From AP-15 sp963700195 (lineage in GTDB: Bacteria; Pseudomonadota; Alphaproteobacteria; ATCC43930; CGMCC-115725): a DNA stretch of 64,000 nucleotides. Below are positions 1 through 9,323 of the stretch, one piece after another. A program made the position numbers and the translations under genes. How positions within the stretch are numbered: position 1 is the stretch's first letter; each line of letters begins with the position of its first letter. The notes below the pieces were generated by a model. The model was not told where the DNA came from and searched no databases. It worked only from the letters and a program-made list of their open reading frames with translations. Location of the stretch: NCBI GenBank assembly GCA_963700195.1, contig CAVOWQ010000055.1:1-64000 (forward strand). The letters are read 5' to 3'.

Positions 1-2
1 TG

Positions 3-1048
3 CCCTCTACTCGTTCAGTTCCAGGTATTGCTCCTCTTCCCATCACCGACAATGAGCCGGGGAGCCTCGAAGCGCTTCTCAAGGCAAACAAAATCCTCCG
101 TGGGCGTCGCTGGCCGGCGCCCTACGATCGCACACAACATGAGATGATCCTCGGGGACGCGCGGGATCTTGCGGTGATACCAAGCGAATTGGTACATCTC
201 GTCGTCACCTCACCCCCGTACTTCAATCTGAAGCCGTACGCATCCGATGCTGGCGGTCGGCAACTCGGCCGCATCTACGATTACGAGGCTTTCCTCGATG
301 AGTTGGACCATGTCTGGCGGGAGTCGCCCGGGTTCTGGTGCCCGGCGGCCGCATCTGCTGTGTAATCGGTGATATCTTGATCCCGCGGCGGGCGGATGGC
401 CGGCATCGCGTTCTGCCGTTACCAGCCGACATTCAATCACGCAGCCGTAGGATCGGCCTCGACAATCTTACGCCCATTATGTGGTTCAAGATCGGCAACC
501 GCTCGGTAGAGGCACGCCGCAAATCCACTATATATCTCGGGAAGCCCTACCAGCCGGGGGCAATTATCAAGAGTGACCACGAGCATATTGTCATGATGAG
601 AAAGCCAGGCGGCTATCGAACCACGCCGATGATCCAGAAGGCGTTGTCAATGCTGCAGCGCGACGAGATGGACGCCTGGATGCGGCCAGTCTGGTCGGAT
701 ATTCGTGGCGCAAGCCTACGCGACGGACACCCGGCGCCGTTTCCGCTTGAGCTGCCGGAGCGGCTGATCAAAACGTTCAGCTTCGCGGGCGACAGGATTC
801 TCGACCCGTTTGCCGGTTCGGGGTCCACCGCCGTAGCCGCAATTCGCGCTGGCCGAAACTCTATTTCGGTAGAGATCGAGGAAGATTATTTAAATAGCGC
901 GACACGACGCGCAGAACGCGAAGCTATTAACCAGCGACTGGCAAATGCGAGTTCTCATGGGCTGGTATTTATAGCGCCAGGTCGCTACCCAGATAAAGGC
1001 AAGCGCCGAAACGCTTCAAGCAAGGGGGATGGTCACATTGGCTTATAG
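3..1048 (+). CDS. DNA methyltransferase (N4/N6 type), 5' partial and frameshifted
   Basis: This is a site-specific DNA methyltransferase that would transfer a methyl group from AdoMet to the exocyclic amine of C or A. The catalytic TSPPY motif lies near 208-222 and the AdoMet-binding DPFAGSGST motif near 802-828. Motif IV before motif I is the beta-class order. The frame is already open at the window edge, so the N-terminus lies outside. Frames break near 324: VWRE continues in another frame as the ARVLVPGGR segment, consistent with one missing base. It lies directly upstream of DUF262 and HEPN genes, so it may be the self-protecting modification arm of a defence locus. Target specificity cannot be read. 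Confidence 0.85.
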
Positions 1049-1097
1049 CGCCAAGCGCGACGAGAGCCATGATCGGTAATTCAACCAGGAAACCGCG

Positions 1098-2243
1098 ATG
1101 TTATTAGAGATCACGCCTGCCAACCTCGTCGAGTTAATTGAAAGGCATCTCAAGCAGGTTAATACCACCAGCCTCGATCTGTCGTTCAACGAAATCTTGG
1201 ATATGCATGAGAGATCAAGGAAATCAATATATCTCCTGAATTTCAGCGTTTGTTTCGATGGTCAGAGGGCAATCGATCGCGTTTTATTGAATCATTGCTT
1301 TTGGAAATGCCTATTCCGCCGATATACGTAATCGAGGAAGACAGTGGAAAATATATCCTTATCGATGGCCTTCAACGCATATCTTCCTACCTTCATCTTA
1401 GAGGAGCATTGGAGGCGCCTCATCTTATACCTCCCGTAAGCAAAGGCCAGAAGCTTGAGTTCGTTGACTGCGACATAGTCAAAGAACTTAACGGAAAAAC
1501 TTTTGATGATCTTGGAACTTCACTACAAATTAAGTTAAAACGATCATTCATCCGTGTAATAGTAGTCAGAAAAGAGAGCAACCCCCGCTTTCAATACCAC
1601 ATGTTTAAGCGACTAAACACGGGCGGAGCGCTGCTATCCGATCAGCAAGTCAGAAACTGCACTATTCGTCTTCTTAGCTCTAATTTTACTGAATTTGTAA
1701 ATAGACTGAGCAAGAACAAGGCTTTTGAGGTATGCACAGATAACCTAACATATGAAAGCCGCTTGTCCGCCTTTGATCAAGAGCTCGTACTGCGATTTTT
1801 CAGTCTCAAAAACTGGCGGAACAAATTTCGCCACGATATCGGGGATTTCTTAACAGAATACATGGAAGCTGTTTCGGACCCTGACAATCCGTTAAGCTTC
1901 GACTATGCTAAGGAAGAAGAGAATTTTAATAGAACATTTATCGTCTTGCAACGTACTTTAGGCGAATTTTCGTTCTCGCTGGCGAGGGCCAGTCGCGGGC
2001 GGGATACGCTGATCCGGGGATTCAGCACTAATCACTTTGAAGCTGTGACATTAGGGCTTCAGAAGCGTTTGCGCGAGCTGGAACCGGATAACGAAGAGCA
2101 GATGGCGCGATTGAAAGAAATTTTGACCAGCGCAAAATTGGACAAAAGATTCTCCTGATATGACAACGGGCGGTGGAAAGAATTCTCCAGGACAGTTACG
2201 AAATCGGATTCAGTTCATAGAGGATGCTATTGCAACGCTGTGA
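1098..2243 (+). CDS. DUF262 domain protein (ParB/GmrS-like), frameshifted
   Basis: This is a DUF262 family protein, a ParB-like fold found in GmrSD-type restriction and other defence systems. The family motif (variant DGLQR) is in the ILIDGLQRISSY segment and the RLNTGGALLSDQQVRNC segment follows. The N-terminal part (from 1098) jumps frame near 1211-1222, where one base seems missing before EINISPEFQRLFRW. The frame used for most of the gene stops at 2158. However, the adjacent frame continues with a DUF262-like tail (TTGGGKNSPGQLRNRIQF) to a TGA at 2243, suggesting one extra base near 2141-2157. That TGA overlaps the next ATG (TGATG). The 1250-2160 stretch looks AT-richer than the rest of the window, which suggests transfer. 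Confidence 0.8.
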
Positions 2244-2962
2244 TGAATTTCGATGCGATCCGAGCAGAGCTCGATCAAGAAATGGCTTGGCGTGTCGAGG
2301 AAATTAAATTCTTTCAAAATCAGGGGAATCTTCTCAACGAGGAGCAAAAGAATCGGTACCGGAGGGCACTGATATTGATTTTGTATAGCCATTTTGAGGG
2401 ATTTTGCAAGTTCGCCTTTCTTCATTATGTGCAGATTTTGAATCGCAGCGGCGTAAGATGCCGAGACGCGAACCACGCACTGGCGGCGGCTACCCTCACA
2501 TTGGCATTTCATGGACTCCGGGATACGCAGAAAAAGAATCCGTTCTATGGAAGGCAACTACCAGATGATCCGGTCCTCCACCGACTCGCGAGGGAACGGG
2601 AATTCATAGAAAGAATGGAGGATTTTACGTCCTCTGTCTTGTGCATCCCGGATGAGGTGGTCGATACCGAGTCCAATCTAAAACCCAACGTACTCAAGGC
2701 AATGCTATACAAGCTCGGCTTAGACCCTAGTCAATTTGAGGATATCTATTCTGATATTGGGCAACTTGTTGGTTTGAGGAATAACATCGCTCACGGCGCA
2801 ACAAAAAAGGGCATCGATCAAAAGCTTTACGATACCTATGAGCGGGCGGCATTTCGCGTCATGACCAAAGTAGCCGAAGATATAATGGCGGCCCTGAAAA
2901 ACAGCTCCTATCTGCGAGGCGCCATGAGTGCTGATCGAGGCGCCTGGCCCCCGCTGGGGTAA
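2243..2962 (+). CDS. MAE_28990/MAE_18760-type HEPN nuclease-like protein
   Basis: This 239-residue protein belongs to the HEPN superfamily (RiboL-PSP-HEPN type), whose members are metal-independent RNases in toxin-antitoxin and abortive-infection systems. The R-x4-H catalytic signature is visible as LRNNIAHG about residues 178-185, and a SHFEGFCKFAF helix about residues 48-58 matches the family. I choose ATG 2243 over GTG 2240 because it overlaps the preceding TGA (TGATG), a translational coupling signal. DUF262 proteins and this HEPN family are often neighbours. The sequence does not show whether DUF262 restrains the HEPN protein or works with it. Confidence 0.8.
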   Translation: MNFDAIRAELDQEMAWRVEEIKFFQNQGNLLNEEQKNRYRRALILILYSHFEGFCKFAFLHYVQILNRSGVRCRDANHALAAATLTLAFHGLRDTQKKNPFYGRQLPDDPVLHRLAREREFIERMEDFTSSVLCIPDEVVDTESNLKPNVLKAMLYKLGLDPSQFEDIYSDIGQLVGLRNNIAHGATKKGIDQKLYDTYERAAFRVMTKVAEDIMAALKNSSYLRGAMSADRGAWPPLG

Positions 2963-3006
2963 TCTAATAATTGTAGGACCTGCGTATGCGAACAGGAAGG
3001 AACGGG

Positions 3007-3374
3007 ATGCCTATTGTACGACATACCCCGGGCTGACATCGACAAAGCGAAGCTGTTGGCCGAAATGGCCGCGCGACCTCGGCCCAGTGGAAGAGATCGA
3101 GGCGCAGGCAGTCGAGTACGGGGATGCATGGGAGTTGGCGGACACTGAGCCGGTGTATCCACCTCCATCGCCGGACCAGGTTCGTGCCCTCCGGGCCAAG
3201 TTGGAACTTATTCAGGCCCAGTTTGCCCGGCGCTTCGGCTTCACGCTCGATACGGTGCAGCAATACGAGCAGGGGCGCCAGCATCCCTCCGGGCCAGCGT
3301 CGACGCTGCTTCGGGTCATCAAAGCCGATCCGGAAGCGGTCGTCCGTGCACTCCGGCTGCGCAAGGCCGGCTGA
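3007..3374 (+). CDS. HTH (XRE/HigA-like) antitoxin-type protein, frameshifted
   Basis: The C-terminal half carries a helix-turn-helix of the XRE/HigA-like antitoxin type: VRALRAKLELIQAQFARRFG, then TVQQYEQGR and PSGPASTLLRVI. The family's usual N-terminus (PIVRHTP) begins at ATG 3007 behind an AAGGAACGGG ribosome site, but it is in a different frame from the HTH. A middle segment (ADIDKAKLLAEMAAR) lies in a third frame, so two breaks are needed, near 3025-3032 and 3080-3087. No RelE/HigB toxin gene is adjacent. It may be an orphan antitoxin or a remnant at the edge of the defence island. The frame breaks could be sequencing errors. Confidence 0.6.
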
Positions 3375-3701
3375 ACGTCATCCACTCGCACCGCGCTGCC
3401 GCGATTTTTTCGCGGGACCAAGACCGGCACGACGACCCTGGAATTGCCTCCTTTGCATTGCATACTTCCAAACGGAGCCGGACCGTGAATGGGCTTGCAG
3501 CTTCGACCATGGAGGTTCGACATGCCGCCGATTAGGATCGGTTGGGGTCCAGTCCGCACTGGGTTGCATGTACGCGCGGAACTTGGTCGGTATCGGTTCG
3601 TGCGCGCTCCTGGCGGCGGCACCTTTTGCGCGCAATTTGCGGAAATCTGTTTCGAGGCCTATCGCGGCGCGGGCGATGGTAAGGAGAAAGATGGGCGCAG
3701 G
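3375..3701. other. Intergenic stretch without recognisable gene
   Basis: I see no supportable coding region between the antitoxin-like gene and the convergent oxidoreductase. Short open frames on both strands show only GC-rich composition. It marks the boundary between the accessory island and the catabolic region. Confidence 0.5.
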
Positions 3702-4808
3702 TCAGTTGAAGAAACGCGCAGGCCGGAAATCGGCGAGCTCGGCCCTTTGCCGTCCGCGTACGATCTCGTCAGCCACCACCGCGCCGAGGAACGGCGACAT
3801 CGTCACGCCGCTATGGGTGACGGCGATATAGTAGCCGGAAGTCCGCGGCATCGGTCCGATGGCAGACAGATGATCGCCGGGGATCGGCCGGATGGCGATG
3901 CGCACCGCCTCCGGTTCGACCTCGCCGATCGAGGGCAGCAGCTGTCGGGCGCGCCGCACCAGATCGCGCGCCTCCGGCATCGACGGGCTGAGCCTCGTGT
4001 CGAAGGTCAAAGTCGCGTCGGTCGGGTTCCAATGCAGCATCAGGCGTCCCGCGCCGTCAGGGCGCGCGTCGATTACGGTGGTGCGGACCACACGGCTCAA
4101 GCTGGCGGCGACCGGGGGCGTGAACACCAGGAACCCCACGGTCGGTGCGAGCGGCAAGTGCAGACCTGCATCGCGGGTTGCCTCGTTGGTCCAGCGACCG
4201 GCACAGTTCACGACGATGTCGGCCTCGTATTGCGTGCCGTCGGCGACGCGGACGCCGGTCACACGATCGCCGGCCATGATCAGGTCTACGACCGGGCGCC
4301 GCAGATGACTTTCGCGCCATGGCGACGCCGCGCGGCGGACAGCATGGCATGCGCGTAGACCACCGGATCGAGCCAACCCTCTTCCGGGAAAAACGCCACC
4401 GGCGCGTCGCCGATCGTCGCCGGATCGATGTCGGGCTCCAATTCCTGCACCTGGCGCAGCGTGATCCACTCCGCGGCATAGCCCCAGGACCGCAGCTGCT
4501 CGATGTTTTCACGCTGCGCCGTGCGATCGGGTTCGGCTTCCCATTCCAGACTGCCGCCGCCGTGCCACCATGGCGTGGCGCCGAACTCGTCGGCCAGCGC
4601 GGCATGCGCCTTCATGCCGCGCGACATTCAGATCGTGATAGGGCTTCGGCGGCTTTTTGTGCGCGTTGGTCCAGGCGAAGCTGATGCCGGAGGTGCCGCC
4701 GCCGATGCGCGTCGCTTCCAGCACCGTCACCGCCGCGCCGGCCTGAGCCAGCCGATACGCGACCGAGGCCCCCATCACGCCGGCACCGATGACTATCGTC
4801 TTAATCAT
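3702..4808 (-). CDS. FAD-dependent oxidoreductase (DadA/glycine oxidase type), frameshifted
   Basis: This is a DAO-family FAD oxidoreductase of the sort that oxidises amino acids or N-methyl amines. The N-terminus has the dinucleotide-binding GAGVMGASVAYRLAQAG motif straight after MIKTIVI, which supports ATG 4808 as start (ATG 4814 is also possible). The C-terminal part has DIVVNCAGRWTNEA and the late GYYIAVTHSGVT segment of the FAD fold. Three frames must be joined. Near 4611-4626 one extra base separates PYHDLNV from RGMKAHAALADEF. Near 4291-4296 a GGG run seems one base short between VICGA and PVVDLI. Substrate is unknown. It is divergent from the amidohydrolase at 4994. Confidence 0.8.
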
Positions 4809-4993
4809 TCGCATCGCCTCTGGTTCAAAATCGATTATTCCATGCGACCATCCGGCCATCGCCATAGGACATCAGGACCGGACGGTCCAGCATCTCGCAA
4901 TGCAACAGGATACTTCTTCAGCCGCGCGTGTCGTATTGGCGGTCGAAGCCGCAATGCCCTAACCTTGCTGTCGATTGCATAGGGAGGGCTGTA

Positions 4994-6301
4994 ATGGCGA
5001 ATTCCTCACCGCGGCTGCTGATCAGGAACGGGACATTGATTGATGGATCCGGGGGCGACCCGGTCACGAATACGCTGGTTGTTGTTGAGGGAAACAGGAT
5101 TTCCCATATCGGCGGCGCCGCCGGCTCGGTGCGGCCAGAGACCCCGGATGATACGGTCATCGAGGCAGCGGGCAAGTTCATCCTGCCCGGCTTGATCGAT
5201 GCCCATTGTCACATCTCGCTGCACCAGGGCGCGTTGCCGGGGGCGAAGTACACGTCGAGCGCCGAATTCTGCACCTTGTGGGCGGCGTATGCGATCGGCC
5301 GCGTATTGCGCGCCGGGGTTACCAGCATCGCCGTGCCGGGCGGCAAATGGTTCACCGATGTGACGGTGCGCGAGGCCGTCGATGGTGGGCTGCTCGAAGG
5401 CCCGCGGATGGTCGTTGCCGGCCGGGCGCTCAGCAATTACGGCGGCATCTTCGATCCCGATCCCTACCCCGCCTATGAAGGAACCCCGGCCGATGCGGCG
5501 GGTGTCTTGTGCAACACGCGCGACGAGTTCATCCGCGAGACCCGCAAGCAGTGCAAGCGCGGGGTCGACCTGATCAAAATCGCCGATTCCACCTGGGGCG
5601 ATATCCAGACGGTCGCCGAGGACGAAATCGCCGCGGTCGTCGGTGAAGCCCACCGGCACAACATCAAGGTGGCGATCCACTCGCGCGGCTCGACCTCGAC
5701 CCGCGCTTCCGCCAAGGCCGGCGTCGATCTGATCTACCACGGCGACTGGGCGAACGAGGACGACCTCGACATCATCGCCAAGGCCGGCATTCCGATTGCG
5801 CCCGTTTTGACCTCGCCGTGGATCGGGGTCGAGCACGGCGCGGCCGGGCGGGGTTTCGGTGACCGGGTGCGTGATCGTTTGCGGGCGCAGCTCGACACCT
5901 CCTTCCAGATGATCCGCAATGCGCGCGACCGCGGCATCCCGATCCTGAGCGGCAGCGACACCGGTAATGCTTCCGCGTTCAGCCACGGCAAGTGGCATGG
6001 CAAGGAGGCGGAGCTGTTCGTCAAGCAGGTCGGAATGACGCCGATGGAGGCGATCGTCGCAAATACCAGCGGCAATGCCGCGATGGTCAACCTCGCGGGC
6101 GAGGTTGGCGTGATCGCCCCAGGCAGGCTCGCCGACATCGTCATTTGGGACAATGACCCGCTCGCCGATATCACCGTTTTGCAACGCCCAACCGAGATTT
6201 CGCTGATCATCAAAGATGGTCGGATCGTGGATCAAGACGGTGCTGGGTTCCTCCGACTGAGCGAAGAGCCGTCGCGCGCCCGGATGTTCTTGGCAGGTTA
6301 G
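4994..6301 (+). CDS. Amidohydrolase family protein (imidazolonepropionase-like)
   Basis: This is a 435-residue metal-dependent amidohydrolase. The HxH metal pair is in DAHCHIS (His71 and His73). Further conserved points are DLIKIAD with the candidate bridging lysine, VAIHSRG, DLIYHGDW and the late GSDTGN aspartate, and the composite beta-sandwich ends IAPGRLADIVIWDNDPL. ATG 4994 has a strong GGAGGG site 8 bases upstream, so the longer open frame from 4928 is not used. It would hydrolyse a cyclic amide, carbamate or similar C-N bond. The substrate cannot be inferred from the mixed catabolic neighbours. Confidence 0.88.
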   Translation: MANSSPRLLIRNGTLIDGSGGDPVTNTLVVVEGNRISHIGGAAGSVRPETPDDTVIEAAGKFILPGLIDAHCHISLHQGALPGAKYTSSAEFCTLWAAYAIGRVLRAGVTSIAVPGGKWFTDVTVREAVDGGLLEGPRMVVAGRALSNYGGIFDPDPYPAYEGTPADAAGVLCNTRDEFIRETRKQCKRGVDLIKIADSTWGDIQTVAEDEIAAVVGEAHRHNIKVAIHSRGSTSTRASAKAGVDLIYHGDWANEDDLDIIAKAGIPIAPVLTSPWIGVEHGAAGRGFGDRVRDRLRAQLDTSFQMIRNARDRGIPILSGSDTGNASAFSHGKWHGKEAELFVKQVGMTPMEAIVANTSGNAAMVNLAGEVGVIAPGRLADIVIWDNDPLADITVLQRPTEISLIIKDGRIVDQDGAGFLRLSEEPSRARMFLAG

Positions 6302-6352
6302 CCGGATTGGTGAGGGGGTCCCGAGCGATGACAAATACGCGGCGGGCCGAGA

Positions 6353-7108
6353 TTATCTCATAACCCCGGGCGGCAGGATTTCCTTCTCGCCGAGCATTTC
6401 CGAACGGTAGAGCTCCGAGATCGAAGCCCAGCGCAATTCGCAGATCTCCTCGGCCACTCGCTCGGCGCGCGCCTCCAGCTGCGGCGTGTCGAGATACCGG
6501 CCGCAGAGCTCGATCTGGCGGCGGCTGTGCTCGACATCGGCGGCGTCGTGCTCGGTGAAGAACTCGATCTCCGGGGAGTTCAGCCTGAACCCGTAATGCT
6601 TCTCGAACGCCGGCAGCAGGACCTCGCTGATCAACCCCGGCATCTGGCCCTCCTGCGTCGTCTGCATCGCCAGGATCACGCCGACCGGCTCATTGGCGGT
6701 CGTATGGTACATGTAGAGCGAGCGCGCCCACCAGGCGGGCGGCATTTTCGTATTGCGGACCTCGTCGTCGCTGAGCCCCGCGGCGCGGCAGAAGCGGAGG
6801 ATCAGCTCATTGTGGTCGTGCGGCTCGTGACCCGGCTCCGGGATCGCCTTCAACCCCTCCTCCTCGGCGATGTTCTCGGCGATCATCTTGCGCACGTCTT
6901 CGAAATGATAGCCGCGCGCATAGAGCATCCCAAAGCTCGCCAACGCGCGCGACACGAAATGGTAATGCAGCGCCTGGTAGCGGCCCAGCGCCTTCAGCGG
7001 CAGTTTGCCCTCGCCGAAAGCGAGAAAGAACGGATGCCGCTTGGTGTGCCAGCGCTCGCGAATTGCCAGAATCCGATCGGTGATCGGAAGATCGCCGTCT
7101 CGTGCCAT
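6353..7108 (-). CDS. PqqC/TenA-fold iron-containing redox-type protein
   Basis: A 251-residue all-helical protein resembling PqqC/TenA (heme-oxygenase-like fold). Conserved features are the helix LKALGRYQALHYHFVS, the acidic/His cluster ENIAEEEG with HEPHDHNELILRF, and FFTEHDAADVEHS. The start at ATG 7108 is fixed by a GGGAGG ribosome site. The open frame extending upstream to 7291 has no such signal. No other pqq genes are present, so PQQ synthesis itself is not implied; members of this fold also act as diiron oxygenases or thiamine salvage enzymes. It faces the amidohydrolase tail to tail. Confidence 0.75.
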   Translation of the reverse strand: MARDGDLPITDRILAIRERWHTKRHPFFLAFGEGKLPLKALGRYQALHYHFVSRALASFGMLYARGYHFEDVRKMIAENIAEEEGLKAIPEPGHEPHDHNELILRFCRAAGLSDDEVRNTKMPPAWWARSLYMYHTTANEPVGVILAMQTTQEGQMPGLISEVLLPAFEKHYGFRLNSPEIEFFTEHDAADVEHSRRQIELCGRYLDTPQLEARAERVAEEICELRWASISELYRSEMLGEKEILPPGVMR

Positions 7109-7576
7109 TGCTGTTACCTCCCATAGCAGGACCGTTCCGGCAGCATAGCGGCAAAGATTACTACCCCGCCACATCGGCCGCGAGGATCGCCGCGAGTCGA
7201 CGGTCGACGCGGGCTGGCCCTCCCGGCTCCGTGGCGCCTCCTCGGTGGCGCACGATCCTACACCAACCAGCGGCCCGGGCGCATTAAGCAAGCGCGGCCG
7301 AACTCACGCGGGGTAGTCCGCAAAGTTGCCATAATGGCATGATAGTGTTGCTGGTAGGAGATCACGCGCAACCGGAGCGGCGATTTGCTGGATCCAAGCG
7401 GGCTTACGGCGCTCTCGCCTGTTATTCGCCTTTGCTGCCGCGAAAAAGCGAACGTTTCCGGCATCTCTGATGCCCACCCTCCTGTATTTTTTCTGCAAAA
7501 ACAGGAGGCGGTTCTTGTGCCCGAAGCAAGGAGAGGCGCCCGAGAGCGCCCCTTGCCGTCCCCGAGCGTTGCCGGT
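7109..7576. other. Intergenic stretch without recognisable gene
   Basis: About 470 bases between two minus-strand genes. The short open frames here have no recognisable motif and no ribosome site that I could support. The promoter of the PqqC-like gene should lie at the 7109 end. Confidence 0.4.
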
Positions 7577-9223
7577 TCAGGTCATGCGGCTCGAGAATTG
7601 GACCGTCGTGGCGCGGGCGCGATAGTCGGTCTTGACATTGACCAATGCCACCATGCCCTCGTCCACCTTTCTCTGTGCCCGCTCCAAAGCCGGGCGGATG
7701 TCCTCGGGCTGCTCGACATATTCGCCATGGCAGCCGAGCCCTTGCGCCATGATGTCGTAGCGGGTGTAGCCGAGATCGCGGCCTGGCTTGTTGCGTTCCG
7801 GATCGGCGGTCCAGCCGCCGTTGAGGCTGATGATGCACATCAACGGCAATTTGTGGCGTACCGCGGTGTCGAGCTCCATCGCATTCTGGCCGAACGAGCC
7901 GTCGCCATGCAGGCAGATGACCTGGGTGCCGGGCTTGGCGGCCTTGGCGCCGACCGCAAACGGCAGCCCCACCCCCATGGTGCCGAACGGCCCGGAATTG
8001 AGCCGGTGCCCGGGCGTGAAGGTCGGGATCGACTGGCGGCCGAAATTGAGGATCTCCTGCCCGTCGACGCAGAGGATCGCGTCGCGGTTCATGAAGTTCT
8101 TCACTTCCTCGCACAGCCGCAGCGGATGGATGTCGCCGTCGGTCGGGTAGTTGCCGCCGGGGCCGGTGCGTTTGGCCGCCTCGCCGTCCGCGAGCTTCTG
8201 CCGCCAGCCCTGGAACCGGTCGGCGGTCTTGTCGCCGATCGCGTCGATCAATTGCAGCAACACCGATTTGCAATCGCCGACGATCGGGATGTCGACATTG
8301 CGCGCCGAGGTGCCGAGCTCCTCGGGATCGATCTCGATGCGGGCGATCGTCGCGTCCTTGTTGAAACGCGGCGGTGCGGCGTGGCCGATCACATAGTTCA
8401 TCCGTGTGCCGAGAACGATAATCAAATCGGCGTCGCGAAACGCGCTATTGCGCATCGTCAGATAGGAATAGGGGTGGTCGTCCGGCACCACGCCGCGGCC
8501 TTGCGGGGTCGTGTAGAATGGGATGCCGGCCTTTTCGACAAAGGCTTGCATCTCGTTCCAGGCCTTCGACCACAACACCCCGCCGCCCGAGCACATGATC
8601 GGCTGCTTGGCCTTGTTGATCGCATCGACGAGAGCGTTGATCGCCTTCGGCTCGGCATAGGGACGCGCCTCGATGATCGGTCGGCCGCAGTAACTCCAAT
8701 CGATGTCAGCCTCGTCGACCTTGAGGTAGAGCACGTCTCCAGGAAAATCGAGATAGACCGGGCCGGGCTTGCCGTTCAGTGCTTTCTGGAACGCGAAATT
8801 CACCTGTTGAGGTATGCGCTTCAGATTGTGCACGCGGTCGGCGTATTTGACCCAGCCGTCGAACGCCTTGACCTGGTCGATCTCCTGGAAGACCTGGCGG
8901 CCGAACTGGCTGATCGGGCTCGAACCGCCGAGCGCGACGACCGGGCAGCAGTCGATCAGTGCATTGGCGAGCCCGGTGCCGAGATTGAGCGCTCCGGGGC
9001 CGCTCGCCGCCATGCACACGCCGGGCCCCTGCGTCACGCGCGAATAGGCCTGCGCCATATAGGCCGCACCTTGCTCGTGGCGCGTGTCGATCAAGCGGAT
9101 GCCCTCCTTGATCGAGCACAGCTCCGCGTCGAGCATCGGCCCGCCCATGATGAAGAATATGTCCTTGACGCCCTGAGCCTTGAGGCACCGGGCGAGGATT
9201 TCATTACCCGTCAATTCCGCCAT
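7577..9223 (-). CDS. Thiamine-diphosphate-dependent enzyme (acetolactate synthase / oxalyl-CoA decarboxylase-like)
   Basis: This 548-residue TPP enzyme has the three-domain order of the family. The N-terminal PYR domain carries the catalytic Glu region DTRHEQGAAYMAQAY (about 47-61). A central domain follows (PIMCSGGGVLW), then the C-terminal PP domain with GDGSFGQNAMELDTAVR and a downstream Asn (ISLNGGW). ATG 9223 follows a GGAGGA site. The companion gene upstream in the same orientation is a class III CoA-transferase. This recalls the oxalyl-CoA decarboxylase / formyl-CoA transferase pair or a 2-hydroxyacyl-CoA lyase, but the family also includes true acetolactate synthases. Substrate is left open. 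Confidence 0.85.
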   Translation of the reverse strand: MAELTGNEILARCLKAQGVKDIFFIMGGPMLDAELCSIKEGIRLIDTRHEQGAAYMAQAYSRVTQGPGVCMAASGPGALNLGTGLANALIDCCPVVALGGSSPISQFGRQVFQEIDQVKAFDGWVKYADRVHNLKRIPQQVNFAFQKALNGKPGPVYLDFPGDVLYLKVDEADIDWSYCGRPIIEARPYAEPKAINALVDAINKAKQPIMCSGGGVLWSKAWNEMQAFVEKAGIPFYTTPQGRGVVPDDHPYSYLTMRNSAFRDADLIIVLGTRMNYVIGHAAPPRFNKDATIARIEIDPEELGTSARNVDIPIVGDCKSVLLQLIDAIGDKTADRFQGWRQKLADGEAAKRTGPGGNYPTDGDIHPLRLCEEVKNFMNRDAILCVDGQEILNFGRQSIPTFTPGHRLNSGPFGTMGVGLPFAVGAKAAKPGTQVICLHGDGSFGQNAMELDTAVRHKLPLMCIISLNGGWTADPERNKPGRDLGYTRYDIMAQGLGCHGEYVEQPEDIRPALERAQRKVDEGMVALVNVKTDYRARATTVQFSSRMT

Positions 9224-9242
9224 TGCGTTCCTCCATGGTTGT

Positions 9243-9317
9243 CGTCGTTCCCGCGAAAGCGGGAATCCAGGGGGGCCCTGCCTGTCACCCTGGGCCCCTG
9301 CTTTCGCGGGGGCGACG
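9243..9317. repeat. REP-like inverted repeat between TPP enzyme and CoA-transferase
   Basis: An outer inverted repeat pairs CGTCGTTCCCGCGAAAGC at the left with GCTTTCGCGGGGGCGACG at the right, around an inner GGGCCC-containing stem. It matches the widespread alphaproteobacterial intergenic palindrome. It could form a hairpin in the transcript between the two genes. Confidence 0.7.
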
Positions 9318-9323
9318 GTTAAG

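Noticed and set aside
3489..4358. A 289-codon plus-strand open frame
   Set aside because: It is the complement of the FAD oxidoreductase gene and has no motif of its own.
5006..6334. A 442-codon minus-strand open frame
   Set aside because: It is antisense to the amidohydrolase, whose plus-strand frame has the HxH motif and a strong ribosome site.
6353..7108. PQQ biosynthesis gene pqqC
   Set aside because: The fold matches, but no pqqA, B, D or E is nearby, and TenA-like and diiron oxygenase relatives share the fold.
7385..9322. A 645-codon plus-strand open frame
   Set aside because: It is antisense to the TPP enzyme. Its sequence is Arg/Asp/Ala-rich mirror composition with no motif, and the minus strand has the GDGS and HEQG signatures.
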